NCBI GenBank assembly: GCA_034006575.1
Contig: JAVESN010000008.1
Coordinates: forward strand, 1-30,327
Length of the DNA: 30,327 nt
Reading direction: 5' to 3'
From: Methanimicrococcus sp034006575
GTDB taxonomy: Archaea; Halobacteriota; Methanosarcinia; Methanosarcinales; Methanosarcinaceae
Each line of letters starts with the position of its first letter. Position 1 is the first letter of the stretch. Position numbers and translations under genes: made by a program. Of this stretch, positions 1-7,784 are shown one piece after another. Below the pieces are notes generated by a model. That model had not been told where the DNA came from. It searched no databases and was given only the letters and a program-made list of their open reading frames with translations.

Positions 1-100
1 CAAAAGGTTCAAAAAGCTCAAAAGGTTCAAAAAGCTCCAAAAAGCCCAAAAGGTTCAAAAAGTTCAAAATGTTCAAAAGGTTCAAAAAACTCAAACGTTT
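1..100 (+). repeat. 9-nt tandem repeat at the window edge
   Basis: About eleven imperfect copies of a 9-nt unit (CAAAAGGTT / CAAAAAGCT) run from the first base to about position 100. One extra C at position 37 breaks the phase. The array is open in the frame of the following gene from position 3 onward, so it is probably coding: KGS/KSS triplets before the extra C and K-R-F / K-K-F triplets after it. The array may continue upstream of the window. Confidence 0.85.
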
Positions 101-389
101 TTTTGAAAAATCCGATCCATCCCTATCATACTCAAACGACAAATTCTTGAAAATATCCGGAAAAAACGGAAGGCGAATATATAAAATCCGTTTATATCTT
201 GTACCCGATAAAAACCCGGGCGGCGCAAAAACGGATATAATTTTTATATATTTTTCGGCTTTATCTTTAAAGCGGATTGGAGTTTTGGATTTGGAAATAA
301 CATTGCCGCGCAATAAAAAAACAATTAAAGTGAAGCATATGAACAGCTTAATATATGTTAAAATCCAATTTCATGAAGATAAACCATGA
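69..389 (+). CDS. small basic hypothetical protein, N-terminus uncertain
   Basis: A 106-codon frame whose N-terminus is made of the 9-nt repeat (MFKRFKKLKRFF). The frame stays open upstream to position 3, so the true start may lie outside the window, and no ribosome binding site precedes the ATG at 69. The body looks like a compact beta-rich domain (KIRLYLVPDKN, DIIFIYFSAL, LDLEITLP, NSLIYVKIQF) with no signal peptide or membrane segment. Its TGA overlaps the cobD start by four bases (ATGA), which implies translational coupling to cobD. I do not recognise the family. A link to cobamide synthesis rests only on this position. Confidence 0.55.
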   Translation: MFKRFKKLKRFFEKSDPSLSYSNDKFLKISGKNGRRIYKIRLYLVPDKNPGGAKTDIIFIYFSALSLKRIGVLDLEITLPRNKKTIKVKHMNSLIYVKIQFHEDKP

Positions 390-1996
390 GTCCGAATCCG
401 TTAAAAAAACATATTCAACATTTCCAAGGATGTCTTCACGGGGGATTAATTCAGGAGAGTATTGAAAAATACGGACTTTTTGAAAATGAAATATTGGATT
501 TCAGCGCCAATTTAAATCCTTTTATGTCCCCGTTCGATCATCCCGAATACGGTTTAGACTATATGGGTTTGGTCAAAAAAGCATACGCCGACTCTTACAA
601 TTATCCGGACAATCGATATAACGCGTTTCGAAACGCGGCGGCATCCTTTTTAAATTCGGCGAATGTTTCCGATATTCGTCTGACCAAAGAGAACATCATT
701 CCGGGAAACGGCTCTACGGAAATTATCCGGTTGTTTTGCCAATGCGTTTTAAATGACGGGGATAAAGTCATCATCCCGTATCCGACGTTTGGGGAATATG
801 AAGTCCAATGCCGCATTCAAAACGCCGAAATCGTGCATTTGCCGCAGGAAAAAATAAAGACGATTACGACAGAAGAGCTTCAAGAAATCGGCGCCAAAAT
901 ATTGTTTGTTTGCAATCCGAACAATCCGACCGCCGTTCTTTATTCCCGTGAGGATTTAATTCGCTTGTCGGAAAAATGCGAGACGGCTGAAACGGTTCTT
1001 TTTATGGACGAGGCGTTTATCGAATTGTCCGATCCGAATCAAACGGTTTTTGATTTGGCGGCCGATCGTAAATTTATTTTTATCATGCGTTCTTTGACCA
1101 AATGTTTCGGGATTCCGGGAATCCGGCTCGGCTTCGGGGTCGCGCATCCGGAAATCGCTTCCGCCCTTAATAACGCGCGTTTGTCCTGGAATCTCAGTCC
1201 GCTTCAAGAACTTGTCGGGACAGCGTTTTTGGAGATGAAAGGCGGCGTTCACAGCGATTACCTCTTAAAATCGCGGGAATTGATTTTAAAAGAAGTCCGG
1301 TTTTTAAAAACCGAACTCTCTAAAATTTGGGGATTCAAACCGGGCGCGGCAACAACCAACTTTTTGTTAATCGATATCAGTGAGCGCACCGTCAAATCCA
1401 CGGAATTGGTGGAGCGCTTTGCGAAAAACGGCATTTTAATCCGAAATTGCATCTCCTTTAAGGGATTGGATGAAAATTACATTCGAATCGCCGTTCGAAC
1501 CCGCCCCGAGAACGAGCGTTTTATCCAAACGATTTCACTCGTTTTTGACGAATGGGCAAAAGACTTTGCGGACAGCGAGCTTCAATCCGCGCTGACAACG
1601 CATAAAAGCGGGCAAACTCAAAACAAACGCGAAACCTGCGAATATTACCCGTGCCATTTTGAAGGACAAGACTGCACGTTTTGCTACTGCCCGTTCTATC
1701 CGTGCAAAGACGAGCGCACCGGCGGCAAATACATCCAAAGTTCCAAAGGCGGGCAGGTTTGGAGCTGCGTTGATTGTTATATCCCGCACTGCCAACCCGT
1801 GGTCGGAAAAATGCTGGAAGGGTTGATGGAAGACGGCGACACGGATGAAATTCTCAAAAAAGAATGGAAAGAAATCATGCTGCCCGTCTTGGAAGGAAGA
1901 GACGACGAACAATTGCTTTTGTTGTGTCAAAAAATAAAAGAGGAGTCCGCCCAAAAATCCAAAAACTCTAAAAGAAAAACGAAAACGGAGGCCTGA
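386..1996 (+). CDS. cobD: L-threonine-O-3-phosphate decarboxylase CobD with Cys-rich C-terminal domain, probably bifunctional with L-threonine kinase
   Basis: A PLP enzyme of the class I/II aminotransferase fold that makes (R)-1-amino-2-propanol phosphate, the linker between the corrin ring and the nucleotide loop. Visible: GNGSTEIIRL (about residue 108), FVCNPNNPTAVL, DEAFIEL, and the PLP-binding lysine K239 in SLTKCFGIPGIRLGFG. After the aminotransferase domain (to about residue 395) comes a linker and a domain with about nine cysteines (CEYYPC, CTFCYCPFYPC, CVDCYIPHC), giving 536 aa against about 360 for bacterial CobD. Known from Methanosarcina mazei: CobD with this kind of tail (MM2060) was reported to have both L-threonine kinase and decarboxylase activity; that this protein does the same is inference. 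It overlaps the preceding gene by 4 bp, and the cbiB operon follows after about 270 bp. Confidence 0.93.
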   Translation: MSPNPLKKHIQHFQGCLHGGLIQESIEKYGLFENEILDFSANLNPFMSPFDHPEYGLDYMGLVKKAYADSYNYPDNRYNAFRNAAASFLNSANVSDIRLTKENIIPGNGSTEIIRLFCQCVLNDGDKVIIPYPTFGEYEVQCRIQNAEIVHLPQEKIKTITTEELQEIGAKILFVCNPNNPTAVLYSREDLIRLSEKCETAETVLFMDEAFIELSDPNQTVFDLAADRKFIFIMRSLTKCFGIPGIRLGFGVAHPEIASALNNARLSWNLSPLQELVGTAFLEMKGGVHSDYLLKSRELILKEVRFLKTELSKIWGFKPGAATTNFLLIDISERTVKSTELVERFAKNGILIRNCISFKGLDENYIRIAVRTRPENERFIQTISLVFDEWAKDFADSELQSALTTHKSGQTQNKRETCEYYPCHFEGQDCTFCYCPFYPCKDERTGGKYIQSSKGGQVWSCVDCYIPHCQPVVGKMLEGLMEDGDTDEILKKEWKEIMLPVLEGRDDEQLLLLCQKIKEESAQKSKNSKRKTKTEA

Positions 1997-2039
1997 TCTT
2001 TTAATCCGGGTGAATCCTTTTTCCCCCGACATTTTAATG

Positions 2040-2192
2040 TCATATTCCGATTTCAATCCTTTCAACATTTAAATTTTCAATAACTTACCTGTTTCGCTTT
2101 TCAATATCTTTCACATTTAATTTTTCAATAACTGACATATCCCGGTTTCAATATTTCACATTCAAGTTTCAATTATTTCAATAACAATCGAT
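2040..2192 (+). repeat. imperfect direct repeats between cobD and cbiB
   Basis: AT-rich spacer with three diverged copies, 45-49 bp apart, of a unit beginning TTTCAcATTtAA and containing TTTCAATAAC (starting near 2060, 2109 and 2154). No ORF or clear hairpin is associated. It may be spacer repeat expansion or contain binding sites for cbiB-operon regulation. Confidence 0.5.
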
Positions 2193-2268
2193 ATTTAAAT
2201 CGAATTCAAATCCGATTATTTTTTTGAATTCATTTTTCGAAATCCGATGTTTGCTCGGAGAAAATGGC

Positions 2269-3306
2269 ATGGTCTTAGAAGAAGGAACGATTTTGCAATT
2301 CTTATTTCAATCTGTTGCGGAAGCATTTACCTATACGTCAACCGAATTGGTTTTAATTTTGTTGACGGCGGTTTTAATGGATATTTTATTCGGCGAGCCG
2401 TCTTCTGCCGTTCATCCGGTTGTTTGGATCGGAAAGCTGATTGAATTTTTTAAAAAAAGAGCTCCAAAGACGCATCGTCAAATTTACGGAACTTTTATGG
2501 CGTTGACGGTTCTTTGTGTCGTTACGGCGGCGGCTGTTTTTGTCGTTGTCGTTTCGCATTTGCCTTTCGTTCCGGCGGCGCTCGGCATTTTGATTCAAGC
2601 TTTCTTTTTAAAAGCCACCTTCGCAATCAAATGCATGACGCAGCCGGCCAAAGAAATTCAAAAAAAGCTGGACAATGATATCTTGACCGCGCGGCAGGAA
2701 TTAATCGCGTATGTCAGCCGCGACACAACCCGCCTCGATAAAACGCAAATGATTTCGGCCGTTTTGGAATCCGTTTCGGAAAATTACGTTGATTCCATAT
2801 TAACGCCGATTTTGTTTTACGCCGTTTTCGGACCGTTCGGACTTCCGGCCGCATACGCCTTTAAAGCGGCCAGCACGCTGGATTCCATGGTCGGATACAA
2901 AAACGAAAAATATTTGCATCTCGGGTGGTTTTCCGCCAAATTCGACGATGTTTTGAATTGGATTCCGGCCCGCGTCTCGCCGCTTTTTATTGCGGCCGGA
3001 GCCGGGTTTTCCAACTTCGTCATTCAAGACATGACGCCTTTTCAACCGGCGGCCGGATTTAAAAAGGCGTTTAAAGAAAATAACGTGACGCTGTCGCCGA
3101 ATTCCGGATGGCCGATGGCGGCGGCATCAGGCGTTCTTCAAGTCCGGTTTGAAAAACCCGGAGAATACGTCATCGGAAACGAATATCGAAATCCGACGTC
3201 TGAAGATATTATGCGCATTTCCGCGCTGGTCATTATGTCCTCCGTGATTGCGGCATTGTTCGGATGCGCGGCGATAAAAATAATCGGATACATCATCGGA
3301 ATTTAA
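2269..3306 (+). CDS. cbiB: adenosylcobinamide-phosphate synthase CbiB
   Basis: Integral membrane enzyme that amidates adenosylcobyric acid with aminopropanol phosphate (the CobD product) to give adenosylcobinamide phosphate. The N-terminal signature LFGEPSSAVHPVVWIGKLI is diagnostic. Also visible are the SRDTTRLD segment, the ESVSENYVDSILTPILFYA helix, KAASTLDSMVGYKNEKY and SPNSGWPMAAASGVL, all typical of the CbiB/CobD family, and several hydrophobic helices. I chose the ATG at 2269, which follows GGAG at 2257-2260 by eight bases, giving 345 aa. An upstream in-frame TTG at 2224 has no such site. First gene of cbiB-cobZ-cobS-cobY. Confidence 0.93.
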   Translation: MVLEEGTILQFLFQSVAEAFTYTSTELVLILLTAVLMDILFGEPSSAVHPVVWIGKLIEFFKKRAPKTHRQIYGTFMALTVLCVVTAAAVFVVVVSHLPFVPAALGILIQAFFLKATFAIKCMTQPAKEIQKKLDNDILTARQELIAYVSRDTTRLDKTQMISAVLESVSENYVDSILTPILFYAVFGPFGLPAAYAFKAASTLDSMVGYKNEKYLHLGWFSAKFDDVLNWIPARVSPLFIAAGAGFSNFVIQDMTPFQPAAGFKKAFKENNVTLSPNSGWPMAAASGVLQVRFEKPGEYVIGNEYRNPTSEDIMRISALVIMSSVIAALFGCAAIKIIGYIIGI

Positions 3307-3334
3307 AATTCGAAAAATAAAGAGGGGAAAAGAA

Positions 3335-3874
3335 TTGAAGTTATCAAACATCCAAAACGGTTTTCAAAAAAATCAACCGCCGGTTATTGAAGAAGAGGCG
3401 GTTATCAACATATTGGATTTTTTTAAAGAATTCGGAATCACTTACGATGATTTAGAAAACACGGCAATGGAATTTTATGTGCCGCATCCGGGAATCGAGA
3501 CAAAAGAAAAAGCTCGAACGGTTTTTAAACGCGAATTTGATTTTGCCATCAGCGATTCAAATCTTCAGCTTTTAATCTATACCGCGTTTTTATTGGAGCG
3601 GGAAGGAAAAAGCGGAAAACTCCCCGGGCTCAGCAAAAAATCTTTTGAGCAAGATCTTTCATTCATCATCGCCGATGAGATATTGGGGGAAGCCGTTGCC
3701 GAATACATCGGCGGCAGCAAAGGGAAATTTGAATTCGTCCGATTCGATAAAAACAAACCCGGTATTTTAAAAAATCTCGGCATGTTTACGGATGACATCA
3801 TCGGCGGGCTTCTCGGCGGAATTTCGGCAAATATGTATTCGCGCGCCCTTTTTGAAAAGGAGGAGGAAAAATGA
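3335..3874 (+). CDS. cobZ: alpha-ribazole-5'-phosphate phosphatase CobZ (PgpA-like fold)
   Basis: 179 aa. The archaeal non-orthologous replacement for CobC, removing phosphate from alpha-ribazole phosphate (or from cobalamin-5'-phosphate) in nucleotide-loop assembly; characterised in Methanosarcina mazei. Two features point to it: a PgpA-like C-terminus (GMFTDDIIGGLLGGISANMYSRAL, with the acidic pair in TDD) and position between cbiB and cobS. The middle contains LSFIIADEILGEAVAEYIGGSKG. It starts at a TTG preceded by GAGGGG (3322-3327) and overlaps cobS by four bases (ATGA), so coupling is likely. The function rests partly on gene order. Confidence 0.82.
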   Translation: MKLSNIQNGFQKNQPPVIEEEAVINILDFFKEFGITYDDLENTAMEFYVPHPGIETKEKARTVFKREFDFAISDSNLQLLIYTAFLLEREGKSGKLPGLSKKSFEQDLSFIIADEILGEAVAEYIGGSKGKFEFVRFDKNKPGILKNLGMFTDDIIGGLLGGISANMYSRALFEKEEEK

Positions 3875-4749
3875 CGTTTTGGCAAGCTTTTAAAGCCGGA
3901 TTCGGATTCTTATCCGTCATTCCGGTCGGCATCACCATGGAAGGGATTGAAGCGCTCATGAAACGCCTTTACTTGTATCCCGTAGTCGGCCTTTGTCTCG
4001 GATTATTCATCGGTTTTTTTTCATTGGTCGCGCAAATTCTTTTACCGTCGCCGCTGACCGCCGTTTCGATCATGCTTGCCGTTTACGGTCTGATTTGGTT
4101 CAATCATTTAGACGGCGTCTCAGACATGGGGGACGGAATGACCGCGCACGGTTCGCTTGAAAAAAAAAGAAAAGCGCTCAAAGACATGTCGCTTGGAATC
4201 GGGGGCGTCGCTTTTGCGGTTCTTCTCATGCTTTCTTTTTACTCCTCGTTAATCGCTCTTGAAAACACGGCCGTCGAGATTGATTTTTTTTCCCTTCCGT
4301 TTGCCGGCGTTTTTTCTGTGATTTTGCCTTTTTTTGAAAGCTCGTCTTTTTTGAGTCCGCCTTTCCTCGCCGCTTTAATCCTCGGCCTTACGGTTGCGGT
4401 TTCTGAAATGAACGGAAAACAAGCGATGCTGACGATTGCGGCATTCGGAAAATCCTTTAGCGAAGGACTCGGCGCAATGACGATTGCCGGCGGAACGAAA
4501 AAGAATTTTATCATCGGTTTGGTGTTTACGCTTTTCTTTTCCGTTTTCTTGCTCGGATTTTTAGGGGTTGTCTGCGTTATTGCGTCAACCTTTGCCGCTT
4601 TTTTTATATTGAAAATAAGCAACCGGCATTTCGGCGGATTAAACGGGGACGGTATCGGAGTCGCCAATGAAGCCGGACGCGTTGTTTCAATTGCGGCGGT
4701 TGCTTTTACATTGTATTTCTTATACGGAGGGATGTTTTGGACGCTTTAA
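3871..4749 (+). CDS. cobS: adenosylcobinamide-GDP ribazoletransferase (cobalamin synthase) CobS
   Basis: 292-aa polytopic membrane protein that joins alpha-ribazole (phosphate) to AdoCbi-GDP, the last condensation of cobamide assembly. The family signature is clear: FNHLDGVSDMGDGM near residue 80, followed by KALKDMSLGIGGVAF. The C-terminal part has NRHFGGLNGDGIGVANEAGR, with the HFGGLNGD motif of CobS, and a final hydrophobic helix. SD GGAGG is present inside the end of cobZ. Its 3' end overlaps cobY by 13 bases. Confidence 0.95.
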   Translation: MTFWQAFKAGFGFLSVIPVGITMEGIEALMKRLYLYPVVGLCLGLFIGFFSLVAQILLPSPLTAVSIMLAVYGLIWFNHLDGVSDMGDGMTAHGSLEKKRKALKDMSLGIGGVAFAVLLMLSFYSSLIALENTAVEIDFFSLPFAGVFSVILPFFESSSFLSPPFLAALILGLTVAVSEMNGKQAMLTIAAFGKSFSEGLGAMTIAGGTKKNFIIGLVFTLFFSVFLLGFLGVVCVIASTFAAFFILKISNRHFGGLNGDGIGVANEAGRVVSIAAVAFTLYFLYGGMFWTL

Positions 4750-5348
4750 TTATGGCCGGCGGTTTGGCTCAACGCATGGGGTGCGGGGAAAAATCTTGCA
4801 TCGATTTAAACGGTCAACCGTTAATCGGTTACATCATTGACGCTTTAAAGGGTGCCGAGGGGATTGATCAAATTCATGTTTCCGTTACAAAAGCCACTCC
4901 GAAAACAAAAACGCTGATTGAGGAAAACTATCCGGAATTGAATTTAATTGAAGCGGCGGAAGGCAATTATGTCGGCGATATGATTTACTCTATTCAAAAA
5001 GCGGGAGCTACGGGGCCGATTATGGTTGTCATGTGTGATTTGCCGTTGATTCGTTCAAACATCATTGAGGAGGTTTTAAAACAATACGACGCTTGTGAAG
5101 AGCCGGCGCTTTCCGTTTATGTTCCGATTTCTCTTTGCAAAAAAATGGGGGTCCGACCCGATACCGTTTTTCATAAAAATACGAAATTAATCGTTCCGAC
5201 CGGAATTAATATTTTGGACGCGGACGATATTTATAACGAACAGCCGGATTATAATTATATTGTCGATAATCCGCGATTGGCCATGAATGTGAATACGCCC
5301 GATGATTTAGAAAAGTGCCGCAAAATGTTGACGGACGGGTTTGAATAA
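4737..5348 (+). CDS. cobY: GTP:adenosylcobinamide-phosphate guanylyltransferase CobY
   Basis: 203 aa. The archaeal replacement for the guanylyltransferase activity of bacterial CobU; it makes AdoCbi-GDP, the substrate of CobS. The N-terminal nucleotide-binding signature MDALIMAGGLAQRMGCGEK is of the nucleotidyltransferase (MobA-like) type; VVMCDLPLIRS carries the metal-binding Asp region, and MNVNTPDDLE closes the domain, as in sugar nucleotidyltransferases. The start is a TTG five bases after GGAGGG (4726-4731), which keeps the conserved MDALIMAGG N-terminus; an internal ATG at 4752 would cut into it. No kinase domain is fused, as expected for archaeal CobY. Confidence 0.92.
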   Translation: MDALIMAGGLAQRMGCGEKSCIDLNGQPLIGYIIDALKGAEGIDQIHVSVTKATPKTKTLIEENYPELNLIEAAEGNYVGDMIYSIQKAGATGPIMVVMCDLPLIRSNIIEEVLKQYDACEEPALSVYVPISLCKKMGVRPDTVFHKNTKLIVPTGINILDADDIYNEQPDYNYIVDNPRLAMNVNTPDDLEKCRKMLTDGFE

Positions 5349-5372
5349 TTTTTTAAATTGAAATAATGAAAG

Positions 5373-5395
5373 CAAATATCAATCTTTGATATTTG
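5373..5395. terminator. hairpin between convergent cobY and FilR1-type gene
   Basis: Perfect 10-bp inverted repeat CAAATATCAA-TCT-TTGATATTTG located 24 bp after the cobY stop and overlapping the last codons of the opposing gene. Convergent placement suggests a shared terminator or a transcript-end structure. It is AT-rich and lacks a long T-run, so the role is inferred. Confidence 0.5.
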
Positions 5396-6191
5396 TTTCA
5401 ATCCGTTGGGCTTCTTTTGACAAATATTCAAAAAGTTCAAGCCCCCATTTTTGGGCACTTTCCCCCGAGCTTAAAATATATCGGGAGTCAAAGCGGTTGT
5501 CATTGTCAAATAATCCGATTAATACGATTTTATCGGTTACGGATATTTCCGTGATTCCGAGACCGTCCGGTATGACAAAAAACTTCGTGTTTTTCCAATC
5601 CAAAAATTTCACATCATCCGTTTCGGACACGCCGTCATAAATATATTCTGAAAGGATTCGGTCAAAAACGGATTGAGAGTAAATTAATTTGAGATCGCAC
5701 CCGTTTTTTATCATCGTATTATACATTTTATTGTATTGGGGCTGGAAAAAATTGGATAAAGTCGCACAAAAACAGGCGTCCTCCATGGCTTCGACAACGT
5801 CTTTGTTCGCATCAAAAACATGAGCCAAATCCGACTCGATTAATTTGCAAGGACCCAGCTCTCCGATTCGGTCCAAAAGATTTTTAGGGATGCGGGACAA
5901 GTCGTGCGTTGCCCAATATTTGTGATTGTTTTCATAAACGCAAAGAAGATTCAGAAGTTTTTTGGAATTGTTGGCGATGGCGTGGCCCATGTCCGTTAAG
6001 CTGTAAACGCGGTCTTTGCTTGCGATTAAATCCCACTCTTCTAATTTTTTAATTTGGGGAATCATTGCCCCCCAATTCACGTTTAATTTGTCTTTAATAT
6101 CATCGGACGTTTGCGGTCCTTCAAGTAACAATAAAAGTAAGTTTTTACGTTTATCGGATAAAAAGATTGTATCGACTAAACAAGACTTCAT
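5379..6191 (-). CDS. FilR1/DUF1724-type winged-helix transcriptional regulator
   Basis: 270 aa. An N-terminal winged helix (SDKRKNLLLLLLEG, then SDDIKDKLNVNWGAMIPQIKKLEEWDLI, residues about 12-60) is followed by a C-terminal sensory domain with FFQPQYNKMYNTMIKNGCDLKLIYS and FVIPDGLGITEISVTDKIVLIGLFDNDNRFDSRYI in parts. This layout is the archaeal HTH plus FilR1-middle (DUF1724) family, abundant in Methanosarcinales. Characterised relatives (Msr and MreA proteins of Methanosarcina, FilR1 of Methanosaeta) control methanogenesis genes or quorum-related behaviour. Its target here is unknown. The ATG follows GGAGGT by nine bases. It is convergent with cobY, so it is not part of that operon. Confidence 0.85.
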   Translation of the reverse strand: MKSCLVDTIFLSDKRKNLLLLLLEGPQTSDDIKDKLNVNWGAMIPQIKKLEEWDLIASKDRVYSLTDMGHAIANNSKKLLNLLCVYENNHKYWATHDLSRIPKNLLDRIGELGPCKLIESDLAHVFDANKDVVEAMEDACFCATLSNFFQPQYNKMYNTMIKNGCDLKLIYSQSVFDRILSEYIYDGVSETDDVKFLDWKNTKFFVIPDGLGITEISVTDKIVLIGLFDNDNRFDSRYILSSGESAQKWGLELFEYLSKEAQRIETNIKD

Positions 6192-6471
6192 TTAGATGTA
6201 ACCTCCATAACATCAATGAATTGTTCTCAGAATTGAAAGAGAGCTCAAAATTTAATCAAAACTTAAAAATTCCCCAATTGTAAAGTCCTGATTTTTTCAT
6301 TATCTCTTGCGTATATTTCATATTTTTAGAAAAACTTGTGATTTTTCCCCTATATATTATACTGAGGGATTGGATTTGAATGTTTCGATTATAATATGAG
6401 AGAAATAAGGTAAAAGCGAAAGAAAGTGAAAATTATAACGGTGTTTTTTCTTCTAAATTCCGTTGTTCAAT
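6192..6471. other. intergenic spacer upstream of the FilR1-type gene
   Basis: 280 bp AT-rich spacer between two minus-strand genes. On the minus strand a TATA-like stretch (TATAATATATAG, about 6350-6362) could be the promoter of the regulator, which would give a leader of about 130 nt. No ORF, long hairpin or repeat seen. Confidence 0.35.
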
Positions 6472-7182
6472 TTAAAAATCATACCATTCTATGTCTTCGT
6501 CATGATTTTCTTTATTTTCGCATGGGGCTTCATTCTTTTTTTGAGCGGAGCTTGTGAGGTTGGTTTGAACGGCCGCGTTTGAAACGGCGGCGGAGAAGTC
6601 GGCGAGGTAGTCGGCGCAGGAGAGGCTATTGTATATGAATTTTTTTTCCGGCTGAAGATTGCGGCGGATGGTTTCGTCATTCGGGACGATATGAACCGGG
6701 ATTCGGGTTTTTTGCGCGGCGGCAATCATCGCTTCCCGGAAGTCGCCGATGCAGTACGCGATTCGGTATTCGTAATTGTCTTTTGTTTTTTCCAAATATT
6801 CCGCTATTCGCTTCGTTTCGGTTTTTAAAAAGTCCCGTTTGACTTTGGCGACGTTGCATTGCCCCATCATAAAGGCGTAATTCATAAAGGGATACTCGAC
6901 ATCCAGCTCTCTCGGGACGACGCCGCAGGTTCCGAAAGTTACGATATGGACGTCGGGCTCTCTCAGGTGTGAAAAAATAATCTCGTCAAACTTTTGGTGA
7001 GACGGGCTTGTATGGTATGGCTTTTTTTTGGAGCACGGGACAAAGACGCAGATTTTGCGCGACGGGATTTCGTATTCCGTGACAATCCATTCGTTGGCAC
7101 GCTCCATGTCCGGGTGGTGAATTATATTTTCGGTATCCAGCGGTTCCGTTGATCTTTCATTTTCGGGAATTATACGAGTCAT
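6472..7182 (-). CDS. stand-alone DUF5591 / archaeosine synthase (ArcS) core-domain protein
   Basis: 236 aa. Contains PCSKKKPYHTSPSH (about residues 49-62), an exact fit to the PC-x3-KPY-x2-S-x2-H signature of archaeosine synthase ArcS. It also has VTFGTCGVVPRELDVEYPF and AYCIGDFREAMIAAA, as in the ArcS core. ArcS (TgtA2) converts preQ0 at tRNA position 15 toward archaeosine; in the work on ArcS with its radical-SAM partner RaSEA it transfers lysine to preQ0. Full-length ArcS also has TGT-like and PUA domains, absent here, so this is the isolated core: either half of a split ArcS or a paralogue with another role. The last 40 residues are low-complexity, ending in EDIEWYDF. Confidence 0.72.
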   Translation of the reverse strand: MTRIIPENERSTEPLDTENIIHHPDMERANEWIVTEYEIPSRKICVFVPCSKKKPYHTSPSHQKFDEIIFSHLREPDVHIVTFGTCGVVPRELDVEYPFMNYAFMMGQCNVAKVKRDFLKTETKRIAEYLEKTKDNYEYRIAYCIGDFREAMIAAAQKTRIPVHIVPNDETIRRNLQPEKKFIYNSLSCADYLADFSAAVSNAAVQTNLTSSAQKKNEAPCENKENHDEDIEWYDF

Positions 7183-7369
7183 TGAAATCTTTAATACGAT
7201 TCTTCTATTAAAAAAGACCGTTTAATGAATGAAGATTTTATTGAAAATAAATTGAAGATATCGGACGTTTTGCGGTAAAAATAAATAAACCGAGAAATCG
7301 TTGTTTTTGGTAAAAACAAGCGGGTGCCTTCCGTCCAAAAATTTAAAATAAAAAAGAGGAATGACGAAA

Positions 7370-7633
7370 TTATCTCGTCATAAAAGTTTTGGCTTTGTCT
7401 TTGTCAACGATGATGTAATCTTTAACGGCGCTGACGGCGTTAAACGGAATTAATATGTAGTTTTCTTCTTTTTGGTATTTCGAAACATCCACGCCCTCAG
7501 ACGGCGTGATGATTAAATCCATAATCGCGCCGGTTTTGGCGTTGATGTGAATATCTTCGAGCGTTCCCAGTTCTTTTGCATCGGTCGACATGATTTTTTT
7601 GTTGTCCAACAAACGCTTTGCGTAATATTTCAT
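7370..7633 (-). CDS. PRC-barrel domain protein
   Basis: 87 aa, one PRC-barrel: MKYYAKRLLDNKKIMSTDAKELG, then IHINAKTGAIMDLIITP and YILIPFNAVSAVKDYIIVDK. Proteins of this size are common in methanogens; the fold is shared with the photosynthetic reaction-centre H subunit and the RimM C-terminus and usually mediates protein or RNA contacts. The start has GAGGAAAG just upstream. It is cytoplasmic, with no signal or membrane segment. The function is unknown. Its own AT-rich upstream region separates it from CDC48, so it is probably a single transcription unit. Confidence 0.85.
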   Translation of the reverse strand: MKYYAKRLLDNKKIMSTDAKELGTLEDIHINAKTGAIMDLIITPSEGVDVSKYQKEENYILIPFNAVSAVKDYIIVDKDKAKTFMTR

Positions 7634-7784
7634 TTTCTTTCCTCTTTGAATGGTGAAAAAGTGAATTGAATAAAAATTCTTATCTTTTACTAACTCTCTT
7701 TTATTTTATATATATTTTCATGTTGTCGCGTTTTTGTTTCTTTTGCTCTTTTTTCTTATTTTTTGGTTGTTTTGTTTTTTATAT

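Noticed and set aside
1535..2068. 177-codon open frame on the minus strand opposite the cobD 3' end
   Set aside because: Antisense shadow of the well-supported cobD coding sequence; its product is a Phe/Ala/Arg-rich string with no domain and no ribosome binding site.
2224..2268. N-terminal extension of CbiB from the TTG at 2224
   Set aside because: The extra 15 residues are not part of the family and the ATG at 2269 has a well-placed GGAG.
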